Assembly (NCBI GenBank): GCA_947623775.1
Contig: CANQHL010000007.1
Location: 1-27,245, forward strand
Reading direction: 5' to 3'
Source of the DNA: an uncultured Clostridia bacterium
GTDB taxonomy: Bacteria > Bacillota > Clostridia > Christensenellales > UBA1242
DNA: 27,245 bases
Part shown: positions 6,986 to 14,708 of the stretch, one piece after another
How positions within the stretch are numbered: position 1 is the stretch's first letter
How the letters are laid out: each line of letters opens with the position of its first letter
The notes under the pieces: generated by a model
What the model was told of the DNA's origin: nothing
Databases searched by the model: none
Seen by the model: the letters and a program-made list of their open reading frames with translations, nothing else
Program-made: the position numbers and the translations under genes

Positions 6986-8416
6986 TTAGTCAATATCTTG
7001 TCTTATATAATCAAGAATCTCATATAAATCAAGCGGCACACATTCCTGTTTTTCATCATAAGGAATATCAATGATGCAAAAATCCCGGTTTTGACTGTAA
7101 TCCTTAAGTAAATGCCAATTTTTCTTTAACGCAATATAGTATTCCCCTGCTAATCTACCTATATAATAATAAGCATCAGAAAGACCATTTTCCTTTATAA
7201 ATTTTTCGGAATTTGCCTCTTTAAGCGTCAATGTTCCTTCTTGTGATTTTGTACCAAACATCTCAACATTATTAATAGTGCCACCATCATAAGTTGAATA
7301 CCATTCTTTGAGCTGATCTGGCATATCCTTTATCACCTTTTTTGCTCTTCGCAATGTGAAAAAACCACTTAATAATAAATCAAACCCGTAATTTTCATTA
7401 TTTCTATTTTTTTCAAATAAATATTGTTTAAACGATGATTTTTCTATAAAATCAGGCTTTTTTATGCTTTTTTCATCATTTTTAAGTGTTTTTTTAGTAT
7501 AATTTGCGAAATTATCGAAAATGGTTGAATGATTTTCGCTTTCTATATTAATTACATCATTATTGCCGCAAGCGTATTGAAGTTTGCAATTTTGGCTTAC
7601 CGCATTGAAATTTTCTTCCCCGTAATTTTCTATAAATTTATCCTTATTTAAAATATTAAATATAAAGAAAACATTTTTATCCTTACACTGTGGCAAAAGA
7701 ACTGAAAAATCAACCTTTTCAAATGCTTTTGTTCTTTCAGGCTGATAGACGAAAATTATTAAGTTTTTACTTGTTTTTTGCCTTTTTTCAATGAAATATC
7801 GTAAAAATATGTCTAATCTATTTATATTTGTAATAAAAGTTTCATCATCAAAAAATTTAACCATTTCATCATAAGACTTATCTTTTAATTCATCATTATC
7901 TACAATCTTATACTTTCTCCCATTCTCATTGAGTTTGTTAACTAGATTTTTATTGAAATAATCATAAAAAATTATATTTGGACTATTAACAATTTTGGAG
8001 CAAAGGCAGCAAAAATCTTCTACGTATTTTTCAAAGCTCATAAAATTCTTCCTTGCAAGCACATCTGTGCTTGTTGCCTCTCTGAACAAACTATGGCAAA
8101 ACTCATCTAGAAAATAATAATTTTTACCCTCTTTATACACAAAATTTCCATTTATTTGTGCGCCTTTTAAATTATTTTCATATATCGACGTCAATTCTCC
8201 ATCAGATGCCAATCTTTTCTTTTCAGTAACGAAATCATCTAATGATAGATTAAATTCTTTACAAAATTTGCTGATAAATTCTATATCCGGCGTTCTTACA
8301 CCATTTTCATAATTGCTTATTGTTTTCTCTGTAACAAAGAAGATTTTAGCAAGTTGTGATTGTGTCAAATGCTTTTCTTTTCTTACCTGTTTTATAATCT
8401 CTCCAATATCCTTCAT
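6986..8416 (-). CDS. XRE-type HTH protein with degenerate TraG/VirD4-like middle and SMI1/KNR4-like C-terminus
   Basis: Residues 5-60 are a clear XRE helix-turn-helix (LTQSQLAKIF, KTISNYENGVRTPD). Residues 140-300 resemble the motor domain of VirD4/TraG coupling proteins in motif order: IIFYDYFNKNLVNKL-ENGRKYKIVD corresponds to the family's TDPKGEL...NGY-V-V block, and NLIIFVY followed by LLPQCKDKNVFFIFNI, YGEENFNAVSQNC and GNND corresponds to the Walker B to GN-[DE] region. The Walker B acids are replaced (VYQPE) and no Walker A is seen, so ATP hydrolysis is unlikely. Residues 362-470 (MPDQLKEWYSTYDGG, YYYIGRLAGEYYIAL) resemble the SMI1/KNR4 (SUKH) fold common in toxin immunity proteins. AGGAGG precedes the ATG. 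The HTH call is firm; the other two rest on remembered motifs. Confidence 0.8.
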   Translation of the reverse strand: MKDIGEIIKQVRKEKHLTQSQLAKIFFVTEKTISNYENGVRTPDIEFISKFCKEFNLSLDDFVTEKKRLASDGELTSIYENNLKGAQINGNFVYKEGKNYYFLDEFCHSLFREATSTDVLARKNFMSFEKYVEDFCCLCSKIVNSPNIIFYDYFNKNLVNKLNENGRKYKIVDNDELKDKSYDEMVKFFDDETFITNINRLDIFLRYFIEKRQKTSKNLIIFVYQPERTKAFEKVDFSVLLPQCKDKNVFFIFNILNKDKFIENYGEENFNAVSQNCKLQYACGNNDVINIESENHSTIFDNFANYTKKTLKNDEKSIKKPDFIEKSSFKQYLFEKNRNNENYGFDLLLSGFFTLRRAKKVIKDMPDQLKEWYSTYDGGTINNVEMFGTKSQEGTLTLKEANSEKFIKENGLSDAYYYIGRLAGEYYIALKKNWHLLKDYSQNRDFCIIDIPYDEKQECVPLDLYEILDYIRQDID

Positions 8417-8445
8417 ATTTCCTCCTTTTTAACTTATCTATAAAT

Positions 8446-8474
8446 ATTATAACATTATTGTATTTCCAAAACAA
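8446..8474 (-). promoter_or_regulatory. Sigma-A promoter of the XRE-fusion gene
   Basis: On the minus strand TTGTTT (8469-8474), a 17-base spacer and a perfect TATAAT (8446-8451) lie 30 bases upstream of the start codon. Confidence 0.75.
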
Positions 8475-8550
8475 ATATTATTTAGAATATTTATCTACAT
8501 TTTGTTCTAGTTTTGCCATTTTAAATTAAAATTTATGTATTTTTACAAAA

Positions 8551-8581
8551 AATACAAAAGCATCCATATTCTTGGATGCTT
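8551..8581 (-). terminator. Terminator of the M1-family peptidase gene
   Basis: A perfect nine-base stem AAGCATCCA / TGGATGCTT (8558-8566 and 8573-8581) with a six-base loop is followed on the minus strand by a U-rich tail. It lies 46 bases past the stop of the minus-strand gene. Confidence 0.8.
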
Positions 8582-8626
8582 CTTGCGTTAAATTATTCAA
8601 GCCGAAAACCATTTCAGCAACGCCTG

Positions 8627-10129
8627 TTAAATTATTATAACCTTACCCTCCACATAACTTTTTATAACTTTCTCGGCACCACTTCCATATTTTTCAAAAA
8701 CAGCCATAAGTCCTTCGGGAGTTATAATTTTGTATTTATATTCTTTATACATCTTTTGCATTGCTTTTTCAAATTTGTTTTTCCCGATAAGCTCTCTTAC
8801 TGAATCAAACATAAGAACACCCTTTGTATATGTGCACTGTGTATATTCCGGTTCTGTTGCAAATTTATTTATTGCCCTGTCCATACTCCCATCAACACTT
8901 CCATTTATCTTTTTGTACACCTCTTCAAATAATTTGTAACTTTGGGTGGCGGAATTTATCATATTTTCATAATTTTCACCATAATTTTCATTTTTTTCGT
9001 AAAAAAGTAGTGTACTATACTCAGCAAGTCCCTCATCTATCCACGCATGATTATATTCATCGTTGCCCACAACGCCATACCACCACTGATGTGCTATTTC
9101 ATGAACAATCACATAATTATATTCACTTTGACTTTCAATTTTATCACTTATCAAAACAACATTTGGATATTCCATGCCACCATAAACAAAATTAGATTTT
9201 ACAATTGATAATTGACTATATGGATATTTTCCTATCATATCATTAAAAGTTTTTACTGCATCAATACATGTGGAAAGGCATTGTGATAAATTGCCGTCAT
9301 CTTTATAACCATAATAATTTATTGCAATGCCATCTACTTCACCTTGAACAACATTAAACTTAGAAGATAAAATAAAGCAAAAATCTCGCACATTTGATGA
9401 TTTATAGTGGTTTTTTGTCGAATTTTCCTCTTTTTCACTTAAAATAAGCTCTCCCGTGCTTGCAATTTCAAATTTTGAGTCAAACGCGATTTGCACATCA
9501 TAATTTGCTACATCACTATAAAACGGATCACCATTTGAATGATATAACGACTTGGCAAAGCCAACATTTTCTTCATACATACAAGCAATAGGATAAAAAT
9601 TTCCAAAATTTATCGTGTTTTCACCATATCCAAAACGATGATTAATGTTGGCAAGTTGAACTTTAAACTCTATATCTAGAGCCACGCACTCATTTGGATA
9701 TAATTCCTCAACGAGCTTTACCGCCAAAATGTTACAATCTTCACCCTCAATTGTATAGTTTATTTTTTCATTGCCGCATAAAACCGAATCAATTTCTATA
9801 TTGCCATAACTATTTCCATTTGGGAACGCCTCATTCTCGTGACTCTGAGATACTATCTTATTCTTCGCCCCCTCTCTGAAAGCGTTTGGATAAAGATGAA
9901 AATATAATTTTTCAAACATGTTTTGGCTGTTGTTGTAATAAACAACATTTTCTTTGCCTGTTAGAGTATGTTCTACATCATTATACTCTAAATTCATTTT
10001 ATATGTGGTAAGATTTTTCTCATCCTTATCACATGAGATAAAAAGCAACGGCACAAGCAAAAGCATAACAAATGCTATCATTAGCGGCAAATAAATTTTT
10101 AATTGTTTTTTGCTTATTATAGTTTTCAT
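8627..10129 (-). CDS. M1-family aminopeptidase-like lipoprotein
   Basis: Residues 1-33 form a lipoprotein signal: a KK-containing start, a hydrophobic core from about 14 to 30, and the lipobox LFISC with Cys33. The mature protein should therefore be anchored outside the membrane. The gluzincin site is complete: HEIAHQWW with His343 and His347, then WIDEGLAEY with Glu366 nineteen residues after the second histidine. GGMEYP (318-323) replaces the usual GAMEN exopeptidase loop, and YTKG holds the candidate catalytic Tyr434. At 500 residues it has the N-terminal beta domain and catalytic domain but lacks the long C-terminal HEAT-like domain of PepN. It probably trims extracellular peptides. A perfect TATAAT lies five bases before the ATG with no Shine-Dalgarno, suggesting a leaderless mRNA. 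Confidence 0.93.
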   Translation of the reverse strand: MKTIISKKQLKIYLPLMIAFVMLLLVPLLFISCDKDEKNLTTYKMNLEYNDVEHTLTGKENVVYYNNSQNMFEKLYFHLYPNAFREGAKNKIVSQSHENEAFPNGNSYGNIEIDSVLCGNEKINYTIEGEDCNILAVKLVEELYPNECVALDIEFKVQLANINHRFGYGENTINFGNFYPIACMYEENVGFAKSLYHSNGDPFYSDVANYDVQIAFDSKFEIASTGELILSEKEENSTKNHYKSSNVRDFCFILSSKFNVVQGEVDGIAINYYGYKDDGNLSQCLSTCIDAVKTFNDMIGKYPYSQLSIVKSNFVYGGMEYPNVVLISDKIESQSEYNYVIVHEIAHQWWYGVVGNDEYNHAWIDEGLAEYSTLLFYEKNENYGENYENMINSATQSYKLFEEVYKKINGSVDGSMDRAINKFATEPEYTQCTYTKGVLMFDSVRELIGKNKFEKAMQKMYKEYKYKIITPEGLMAVFEKYGSGAEKVIKSYVEGKVIII

Positions 10130-10134
10130 GTTAT

Positions 10135-10140
10135 ATTATA
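10135..10140 (-). promoter_or_regulatory. -10 element implying leaderless transcription of the M1 peptidase gene
   Basis: On the minus strand TATAAT ends five bases before the ATG at 10129, so transcription would start at or next to the start codon. No convincing -35 hexamer or ribosome binding site is visible. Confidence 0.5.
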
Positions 10141-10181
10141 CTTGTCCGCCAAATAAATAATTACTTGTATATGTTATTTTG

Positions 10182-10210
10182 TTGAAAATTTCATTCTTTT
10201 GTGATACAAT
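10182..10210 (+). promoter_or_regulatory. Sigma-A promoter of the dnaD/dnaI-like operon
   Basis: TTGAAA (10182-10187), a 17-base spacer and TACAAT (10205-10210) lie 25 bases before the ATG. A GGGGTG ribosome binding site sits at 10226-10231. Confidence 0.8.
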
Positions 10211-10235
10211 ATAAAAGAATGTGATGGGGTGAAAA

Positions 10236-11678
10236 ATGTCGTTTTGCAGATTCTCAACTGAATTTATTGCAAGTTCAAAAACCGAACTTGATAACATTTT
10301 TATTAATGATTATCTTCCTTTTGCCAAACCAGCCGATGTTGTTGTGTATGTTTATGGGCTTTATCTTTGCAATTCCAACGGTTTTGACAATTCTTTAAGC
10401 AATGTTGCTCAAACGCTTAATATGAGTGAAGAAGATGTCATTTCCGCTTTTGAATTCTGGGAAGAACAAGGACTTGTACAAATTTTCCGAACCAATCCTA
10501 TTGAAGTCACATACATTCCACTTAAAAATGTTGTCACTGCAAACAAACTTTATAAACCTGACAAGTACACCATTTTTAACCAGCAGGCAAATGAAATTTT
10601 TAAAGGAAAAAGAAGTATATCCAAACATGAATATCAAGAATATTATGATTTCATCGAACGCTACCACGTTGAACAAGAAGCACTCTTAATGATTATGCAA
10701 TACTGCGTGGAAACAAAGCAAAGTGCCGTGGGCTATAACTACATTCTAACTGTGGCAAAAAATTGGGCAAATGAGGGAATTACAAGCACCATACAAGTTG
10801 AAGAAAGATTACAAAAGTTCCAAGAAAAATCTCCGGAGATTACTGAAATATTTAACCTTGTCGGTATAAAAAGAAGTCCTTATGTTGAAGAACGCTCACT
10901 GTTAAACAAATGGCTAAATGATTATGGCTTCAATATTGAAGTTATTTTACATATTTGCAAAAGTTTTAAAGGAAAAAACCGCTTTTCTTTTGAAAAAGCA
11001 GATAAAATATTAACAAAATACTATGAAATGAAACTGTTCTCCATTCAAGAAATCGACAGTTTTGAATGTCAAAAGCAGGAATTATACATACTAGCAAAAG
11101 AAATTAACAAGTCTCTTGGACTATACTATGAAAATCTCGAAAATATAGTTGAAAGTTATATACTTAAATGGATAAATATGGGTTTTGATAGCGTTTTACT
11201 GCTAGATATTGCAAATTATTGCTTTAAAAGTTCTATAAGAACGCTTGATGGCATGGATAAATCTGTCTCCAAATTTTATAAACTCGGACTACTTTCTGTT
11301 GATGCCTTTAATGAATATATGAACAATATAATTTCCACCGATGAAAAAATACAAATTTTGCTGGATAAAATGCAGGTTAGCAGAGTTGTAAATTACATTG
11401 ATAGAGAAAATTACAAAACTTGGACAGAAAATTGGAAACTTGGTGAAGATGTGATTGATTATGCCGCAACCCTGGCACAAGGAAAGGACAATCCGGTAAA
11501 ATATTTGAGTAAAGTGCTTGCTGATTATCACGAAAAAGGAATTAACACGGTTAAAGACGCCAAAGAAACAACACCGGTTGAACATATGAAAGAAAATAAA
11601 AAGAATTTTAAGGGAAGAAGTTACACAGATACACAATTAAACGCTTTATTCCAATCAATAGACGAAGTTGATGTTTAA
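10236..11678 (+). CDS. DnaD/DnaB-like primosome protein
   Basis: The N-terminal part (residues about 5-100) resembles the winged-helix oligomerisation domain of DnaD. It is followed by at least two, probably three, DnaB_2-type helical modules: about 113-190 (HEYQEYYDFIERYHVEQEALLMIMQYC), about 205-275 (RSPYVEERSLLNKWLNDYGFNIEVILHIC) and about 290-362. The C-terminus has the short motif Y-T-D-x-Q-L-N-A-L-F seen at the end of many Clostridia members. In Bacillus, DnaD and DnaB remodel DNA and recruit the helicase loader at the origin and at stalled forks. At 480 residues this is longer than B. subtilis DnaD (about 230), closer to multi-module Clostridia versions. It lies nine bases upstream of a DnaI-like gene, which supports the role. 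Confidence 0.9.
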   Translation: MSFCRFSTEFIASSKTELDNIFINDYLPFAKPADVVVYVYGLYLCNSNGFDNSLSNVAQTLNMSEEDVISAFEFWEEQGLVQIFRTNPIEVTYIPLKNVVTANKLYKPDKYTIFNQQANEIFKGKRSISKHEYQEYYDFIERYHVEQEALLMIMQYCVETKQSAVGYNYILTVAKNWANEGITSTIQVEERLQKFQEKSPEITEIFNLVGIKRSPYVEERSLLNKWLNDYGFNIEVILHICKSFKGKNRFSFEKADKILTKYYEMKLFSIQEIDSFECQKQELYILAKEINKSLGLYYENLENIVESYILKWINMGFDSVLLLDIANYCFKSSIRTLDGMDKSVSKFYKLGLLSVDAFNEYMNNIISTDEKIQILLDKMQVSRVVNYIDRENYKTWTENWKLGEDVIDYAATLAQGKDNPVKYLSKVLADYHEKGINTVKDAKETTPVEHMKENKKNFKGRSYTDTQLNALFQSIDEVDV

Positions 11679-11687
11679 GGAGGATAG

Positions 11688-12590
11688 ATGAGAGCTAACA
11701 TAATTGATAAAGCCAAAAACATTATCAACGAAAACAAACAAACAGCAGAAAGAATTGCCCGAGACAACAAGTTTAAAGCAATGAAAGATGCAAAATTTAA
11801 AGAATTTTACACAATTTATATGGATAAATTGATTGAAAATGCAAAAAACGGCGTTGACGATGATGAAAACATGTTAAAATTAAAACAAAATTGTTATTTA
11901 CGTCTAAAAGAACTGGGAATTGGTTCAATTGAGCCATTATATTCTTGTAAAAAGTGTAACGATAGCGGAATGGTTGATGGGCAATACTGCGATTGCCTTA
12001 TTGATGAAGTAAACAAAATTTTAAAAAAAGAAAGCGGATTTTTTAACCTTGAAAGCTTCGATGATGCCAACTTTGACTTGTTTGAAAACAAAGATTTCAT
12101 TAAAAAACTTTATGATCTTGCAAAAAAGTGGTGTCACTCAAATTTTGACAAATTTTTGTTATTCTTATCTGGGCAAACCGGCGTTGGCAAAACTCACCTT
12201 ATAAAATGCATGGCAAATGAACTTATCAACCTTCATAAAGTTGTGCTTCTAACCTCCTCTTTTGCAATGCATCAAGATTTTGTAAAAAGTTACTCATGTA
12301 GAGAACCCGAACAAAAACAAAGAATTATTGAAAAATATCTGGAAGCCGAAGTGCTTTTTATAGATGATTTAGGCACAGAATTAAGACAGCCTAATATCAC
12401 AGTGAATTTTTTATATCAAGTTTTAAACGAAAGAAAACTGAACAGACTTCCTACAATCATAACGTCTAACCTTGATATAGCGGACATTATCGACTATTAC
12501 GATGAGCGAATTGCAAGCCGAATTGCCGATAAATCATCTTCAATTTGCATTCATATCACAGGCGAAGATTTAAGACTGAAACAAAATTAA
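11688..12590 (+). CDS. DnaI/DnaC-like helicase loader ATPase
   Basis: This AAA+ ATPase is expected to load the replicative helicase DnaB/DnaC. The N-terminal third is helical and contains a zinc-ligand set CKKC (87-90) and CDC (101-103), as in DnaI. Walker A is GQTGVGKT (162-169), Walker B is VLFIDD with Asp226/Asp227, sensor 1 is TSN (259-261), and RIASRIAD near 274-281 holds the arginine-finger region. The 300-residue length fits DnaI. AGGAGG lies before the ATG and the gap from the DnaD-like gene is nine bases, so they form one operon. Confidence 0.93.
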   Translation: MRANIIDKAKNIINENKQTAERIARDNKFKAMKDAKFKEFYTIYMDKLIENAKNGVDDDENMLKLKQNCYLRLKELGIGSIEPLYSCKKCNDSGMVDGQYCDCLIDEVNKILKKESGFFNLESFDDANFDLFENKDFIKKLYDLAKKWCHSNFDKFLLFLSGQTGVGKTHLIKCMANELINLHKVVLLTSSFAMHQDFVKSYSCREPEQKQRIIEKYLEAEVLFIDDLGTELRQPNITVNFLYQVLNERKLNRLPTIITSNLDIADIIDYYDERIASRIADKSSSICIHITGEDLRLKQN

Positions 12591-12599
12591 GTTAAAAAA

Positions 12600-12665
12600 A
12601 CTTGCATATGAAGTGCACCCAGTTGTTTAACTCTTAGGGCTCGGAATATAGCAAGTCTTTTTTTA
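12600..12665 (+). terminator. Structured 3' element ending the dnaD/dnaI-like operon
   Basis: An outer helix ACTTGC-ATAT / ATAT-A-GCAAGT (12600-12609 and 12646-12656) closes a region with an inner hairpin AGTT-GTTT-AACT (12621-12632) extended by CCC/GGG (12618-12620 and 12637-12639) across a four-base bulge. Eight U follow at 12658. The U-tail makes it an intrinsic terminator, but the roughly 50-base structured interior is more elaborate than the simple hairpins used elsewhere in the window and may be a small RNA domain. Confidence 0.6.
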
Positions 12666-12770
12666 TATCATTTTTAATTTTATTTGTTTTTAATTACCTC
12701 TTTTAATTAAATCTATTTTCTTAAATAAATCTCGCATTTTACTAATTTCATACTTTTATTAAATATCAAA

Positions 12771-12858
12771 TTTTTTAGAAAATTATAGGATTTTTTTTAA
12801 TAAATTTCACTTTTTTTAGAAAATTATGCTATTTTTTTAGTAAATTAACTGTTTTTTT
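12771..12858. repeat. Phased T-tract degenerate repeat, about 20-bp period
   Basis: Five T-runs of six to eight bases begin at 12771, 12791, 12811, 12832 and 12852, that is every 20-21 bases. The sequence between them is similar (AGAAAATTAT, AATAAATTTC, AGAAAATTAT, AGTAAATTAA, ATTAATTATT). Two helical turns per unit would put the tracts on one face of the helix and give intrinsic curvature. Confidence 0.6.
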
Positions 12859-12859
12859 A

Positions 12860-13486
12860 TTAATTATTCCTATTTCTTGTTAAAAATCGCTTATAAATCA
12901 CAAAATTATTAAGTTGCTCATCTTTATTGCTTTTTTCACCATGTCCACAATAAACATCATCAAAATCCAATTTTTCTATTTTGTTTATACTCTCAAGTAA
13001 CTCCTCTTTGTTTGAGCCTTTCAAATCATAGCGTCCAAAACTCTTCTTAAACAACACGTCGCCGGAAAATAAAGTTTTGTCTATTATATAACACTCGCTA
13101 CATTTACTATGCCCCTGACACAAATAACACTCAACTTCAAATTCACCTATTTTTATTTTGCAATCCTCATCTATAAAAATAAATCTTTCAAAATTTGTGA
13201 ACGTTATATCCTGCTCGCTATATAATGCAACCTTATCCGACATTGTTTCTTTAATATGTTTGCTTGCATATATTTTTGTGTTAAACATTTCGGCATACTC
13301 ATTACAATAAGCACAATGGTCATAATGCCCATGCGTCAACAATATACCATCAACCTTTTTATTGCCAACTATTGTTTTAAGTTTTTCAGGCTCTAACCCA
13401 CTATCTATTATTAAAATATGATTGTTTTTTTCGACAATTGTTATATTTGACGAATATATTTGAGTCACAAATTGTCTTATTTCCAC
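12860..13486 (-). CDS. MBL-fold metallo-hydrolase (glyoxalase II-like)
   Basis: The metallo-beta-lactamase fold motifs are present in order: THGHYDH with His52, His54, Asp56 and His57; His126 in CQGHSKCSECYI, where the usual TPGHTxGS is altered; Asp143 in FSGDVLF; and His182 in YCGHGEKS. The set supports a binuclear metal site of the YcbL/GloB-like subfamily, which hydrolyses thioesters such as S-lactoylglutathione analogues, but the exact substrate is unknown. The protein is 208 residues with no signal peptide, so it is cytoplasmic. It is cysteine-rich for its size. It follows the HAD-type gene by ten bases and is transcribed with it. Confidence 0.88.
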   Translation of the reverse strand: MEIRQFVTQIYSSNITIVEKNNHILIIDSGLEPEKLKTIVGNKKVDGILLTHGHYDHCAYCNEYAEMFNTKIYASKHIKETMSDKVALYSEQDITFTNFERFIFIDEDCKIKIGEFEVECYLCQGHSKCSECYIIDKTLFSGDVLFKKSFGRYDLKGSNKEELLESINKIEKLDFDDVYCGHGEKSNKDEQLNNFVIYKRFLTRNRNN

Positions 13487-13496
13487 CTTCTTCTCC

Positions 13497-14102
13497 TTAT
13501 GTCTCCTGTTTTAATGAATTAATGTACAAATATATTTCTTTCCAATTTTTGCATCTGTGCATGTTGCTATTAGAAACTTTATATGATTTATTATACTTTG
13601 TTGTATAACAAATTGTTGGTATATGATGTGAAATCTCCTCTATATTTCTTACTTCATCATCTATCATAACTGAAACACTATTTTCAAGTATTGAATTAAC
13701 TTTGGTTTTTGACGTCTCAACTGCTAATATTTTATCATACTGTATAGCGTTCTCTTTGAACTGTTTTATAATCAACTCCTGCATTTTTTTGCCATTTTCA
13801 TTGTCGTGACTTAAAAAATGTCGCTTAGTGACTATGTATATAATATGCCCATCTTCACGTAATTTTTTTATGTATTTTGACGCACTTTTGTAAAATTTTA
13901 CATTTTGAGCATAATCCCAGATAATTTCATCCCAAAATTTGTCACTTTCTTGCCTGTTCCAGCCAAAATATTCATAGAAAAGATAAGCAGACTTATTCTT
14001 TGGCGTCTTAATATTATTTTCTTTATTAAACTTTCGTCTCGCCTTGTTCACATAGCCATACATATCAGTTATGACTCCGTCAATATCAATACCAATAACC
14101 AT
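13497..14102 (-). CDS. HAD-superfamily 5'-nucleotidase-like protein
   Basis: Residues 4-10 (GIDIDGV) give HAD motif I with Asp6 nucleophile and Asp8. IVTKR around residue 92 is motif II, and VMIDDEVRN (Asp148/Asp149) is motif IV. The layout and 201-residue length fit the 5'(3')-deoxyribonucleotidase / YqfW-like group of small phosphatases. The likely role is nucleotide or other small-phosphate dephosphorylation in the cytoplasm. Start support is moderate: AAGGA lies about eleven bases upstream of the ATG. It is the first gene of a two-gene operon with the MBL hydrolase. Confidence 0.83.
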   Translation of the reverse strand: MVIGIDIDGVITDMYGYVNKARRKFNKENNIKTPKNKSAYLFYEYFGWNRQESDKFWDEIIWDYAQNVKFYKSASKYIKKLREDGHIIYIVTKRHFLSHDNENGKKMQELIIKQFKENAIQYDKILAVETSKTKVNSILENSVSVMIDDEVRNIEEISHHIPTICYTTKYNKSYKVSNSNMHRCKNWKEIYLYINSLKQET

Positions 14103-14148
14103 ACCCTTATTTTCCTTTCATTTTATATTTTTCCCTGTCCTTTATGTA

Positions 14149-14177
14149 ATTGTAACATACTTTTTAAAAATAAACAA
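14149..14177 (-). promoter_or_regulatory. Sigma-A promoter of the HAD/MBL operon
   Basis: On the minus strand TTGTTT (14172-14177), a 17-base spacer and TACAAT (14149-14154) lie 46 bases upstream of the start codon, divergent from the tRNA promoter. Confidence 0.7.
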
Positions 14178-14215
14178 CATAAAAATAATCAATTGTAAAA
14201 AATTTATCAATTTTA

Positions 14216-14245
14216 TTGACATTCTACTATATTATATGATAAAAT
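14216..14245 (+). promoter_or_regulatory. Promoter of tRNA-Trp
   Basis: A perfect TTGACA (14216-14221) is followed after 18 bases by TAAAAT (14240-14245). Transcription would begin about four bases before the mature tRNA 5' end. Confidence 0.8.
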
Positions 14246-14255
14246 AGCGAAGTAT

Positions 14256-14329
14256 AGGGGTGTAGTTCATCGGTAGAATGAGAGTCTCCAAAACTCCAGA
14301 GGAGGGTTCGATTCCTTCCACCCCTGCCA
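14256..14329 (+). tRNA. tRNA-Trp (anticodon CCA)
   Basis: The full cloverleaf can be drawn: acceptor AGGGGTG / CACCCCT (seven perfect pairs), D stem GTTC / GAAT, anticodon loop CTCCAAA with anticodon CCA at 14288-14290, a four-base variable loop, T stem GAGGG / CCTTC around TTCGATT, discriminator G and an encoded CCA end. The outermost anticodon-stem pair (14281 with 14297) is an A-C mismatch; the other four pair. It has its own promoter and terminator and is monocistronic. Confidence 0.96.
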
Positions 14330-14340
14330 GCACAAAATTA

Positions 14341-14363
14341 AACTGATTTTTTCAGTTTTTTTT
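14341..14363 (+). terminator. Terminator of tRNA-Trp
   Basis: The stem AACTGA / TCAGTT around a T-rich loop is followed by a run of T, twelve bases after the tRNA CCA end. Confidence 0.8.
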
Positions 14364-14372
14364 ATTATATAT

Positions 14373-14584
14373 AAGGAATCGAACCCCCGGGTTCGAGGCT
14401 GTCGCCCTGACCGCAACAAGTTGCTCCCGGCTTTGGCTAGAAACAAGTCCTCAGGCTTGTTTCCTTTACGCGTCGCCCCTTCCACCCCTGCCAATTTTAC
14501 TAACCGCAATAAGTTGTGTTTTAATATTGTTTTTAACAACACTATATATTGTGGTTTTTATTTTTAGGCACAATTTAGGCACAA
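14373..14584. repeat. tRNA-Trp-derived attachment-site-like scar with palindromes
   Basis: This GC-rich patch in an AT-rich genome holds an inverted 14-base copy of the tRNA T-arm (AAGGAATCGAACCC, 14373-14386), a TCGAACCC-CC-GGGTTCGA palindrome (14379-14396), GCAACAAGTTGC (14413-14424), an eight-base inverted repeat GAAACAAG / CTTGTTTC (14440-14463) and a perfect 16-base direct copy of the tRNA 3' end, CCTTCCACCCCTGCCA (14478-14493; original 14314-14329). Two tandem 11-base repeats TTTAGGCACAA (14563-14573 and 14574-14584) follow, resembling arm-type integrase binding repeats. No integrase gene is present, so I read it as the remnant of an integrated element or small repeat element. The rest of the 14364-14663 interval holds no gene I can support. 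Confidence 0.55.
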
Positions 14585-14663
14585 ATTGTATAAAATTCTA
14601 AATTTTAAACCCCAAATTTTCACCCTTTTATGTAAATTTTATTTTTTAGCATACTTTTTAATA

Positions 14664-14693
14664 AAAAACTGCAATCTTCTTGTTGCAGTTTTT
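14664..14693. terminator. Bidirectional terminator after mazF
   Basis: The stem AAAAACTGCAA / TTGCAGTTTTT (14664-14674 and 14683-14693) with an eight-base loop has T-runs on both strands. It ends the minus-strand mazF transcript 15 bases after the stop. Confidence 0.8.
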
Positions 14694-14708
14694 ATTAATC
14701 ATAAAATG

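Noticed and set aside
10395..10689. Two overlapping frames inside the dnaD-like gene
   Set aside because: Both lie within a well-supported gene, one on each strand, and neither has a ribosome binding site or recognisable domain.
14267..14542. Minus-strand 91-residue open frame across the tRNA and palindrome patch
   Set aside because: It is antisense to tRNA-Trp and to tRNA-derived sequence, has no ribosome binding site, and its peptide is simply the reverse translation of T-arm and acceptor sequence.
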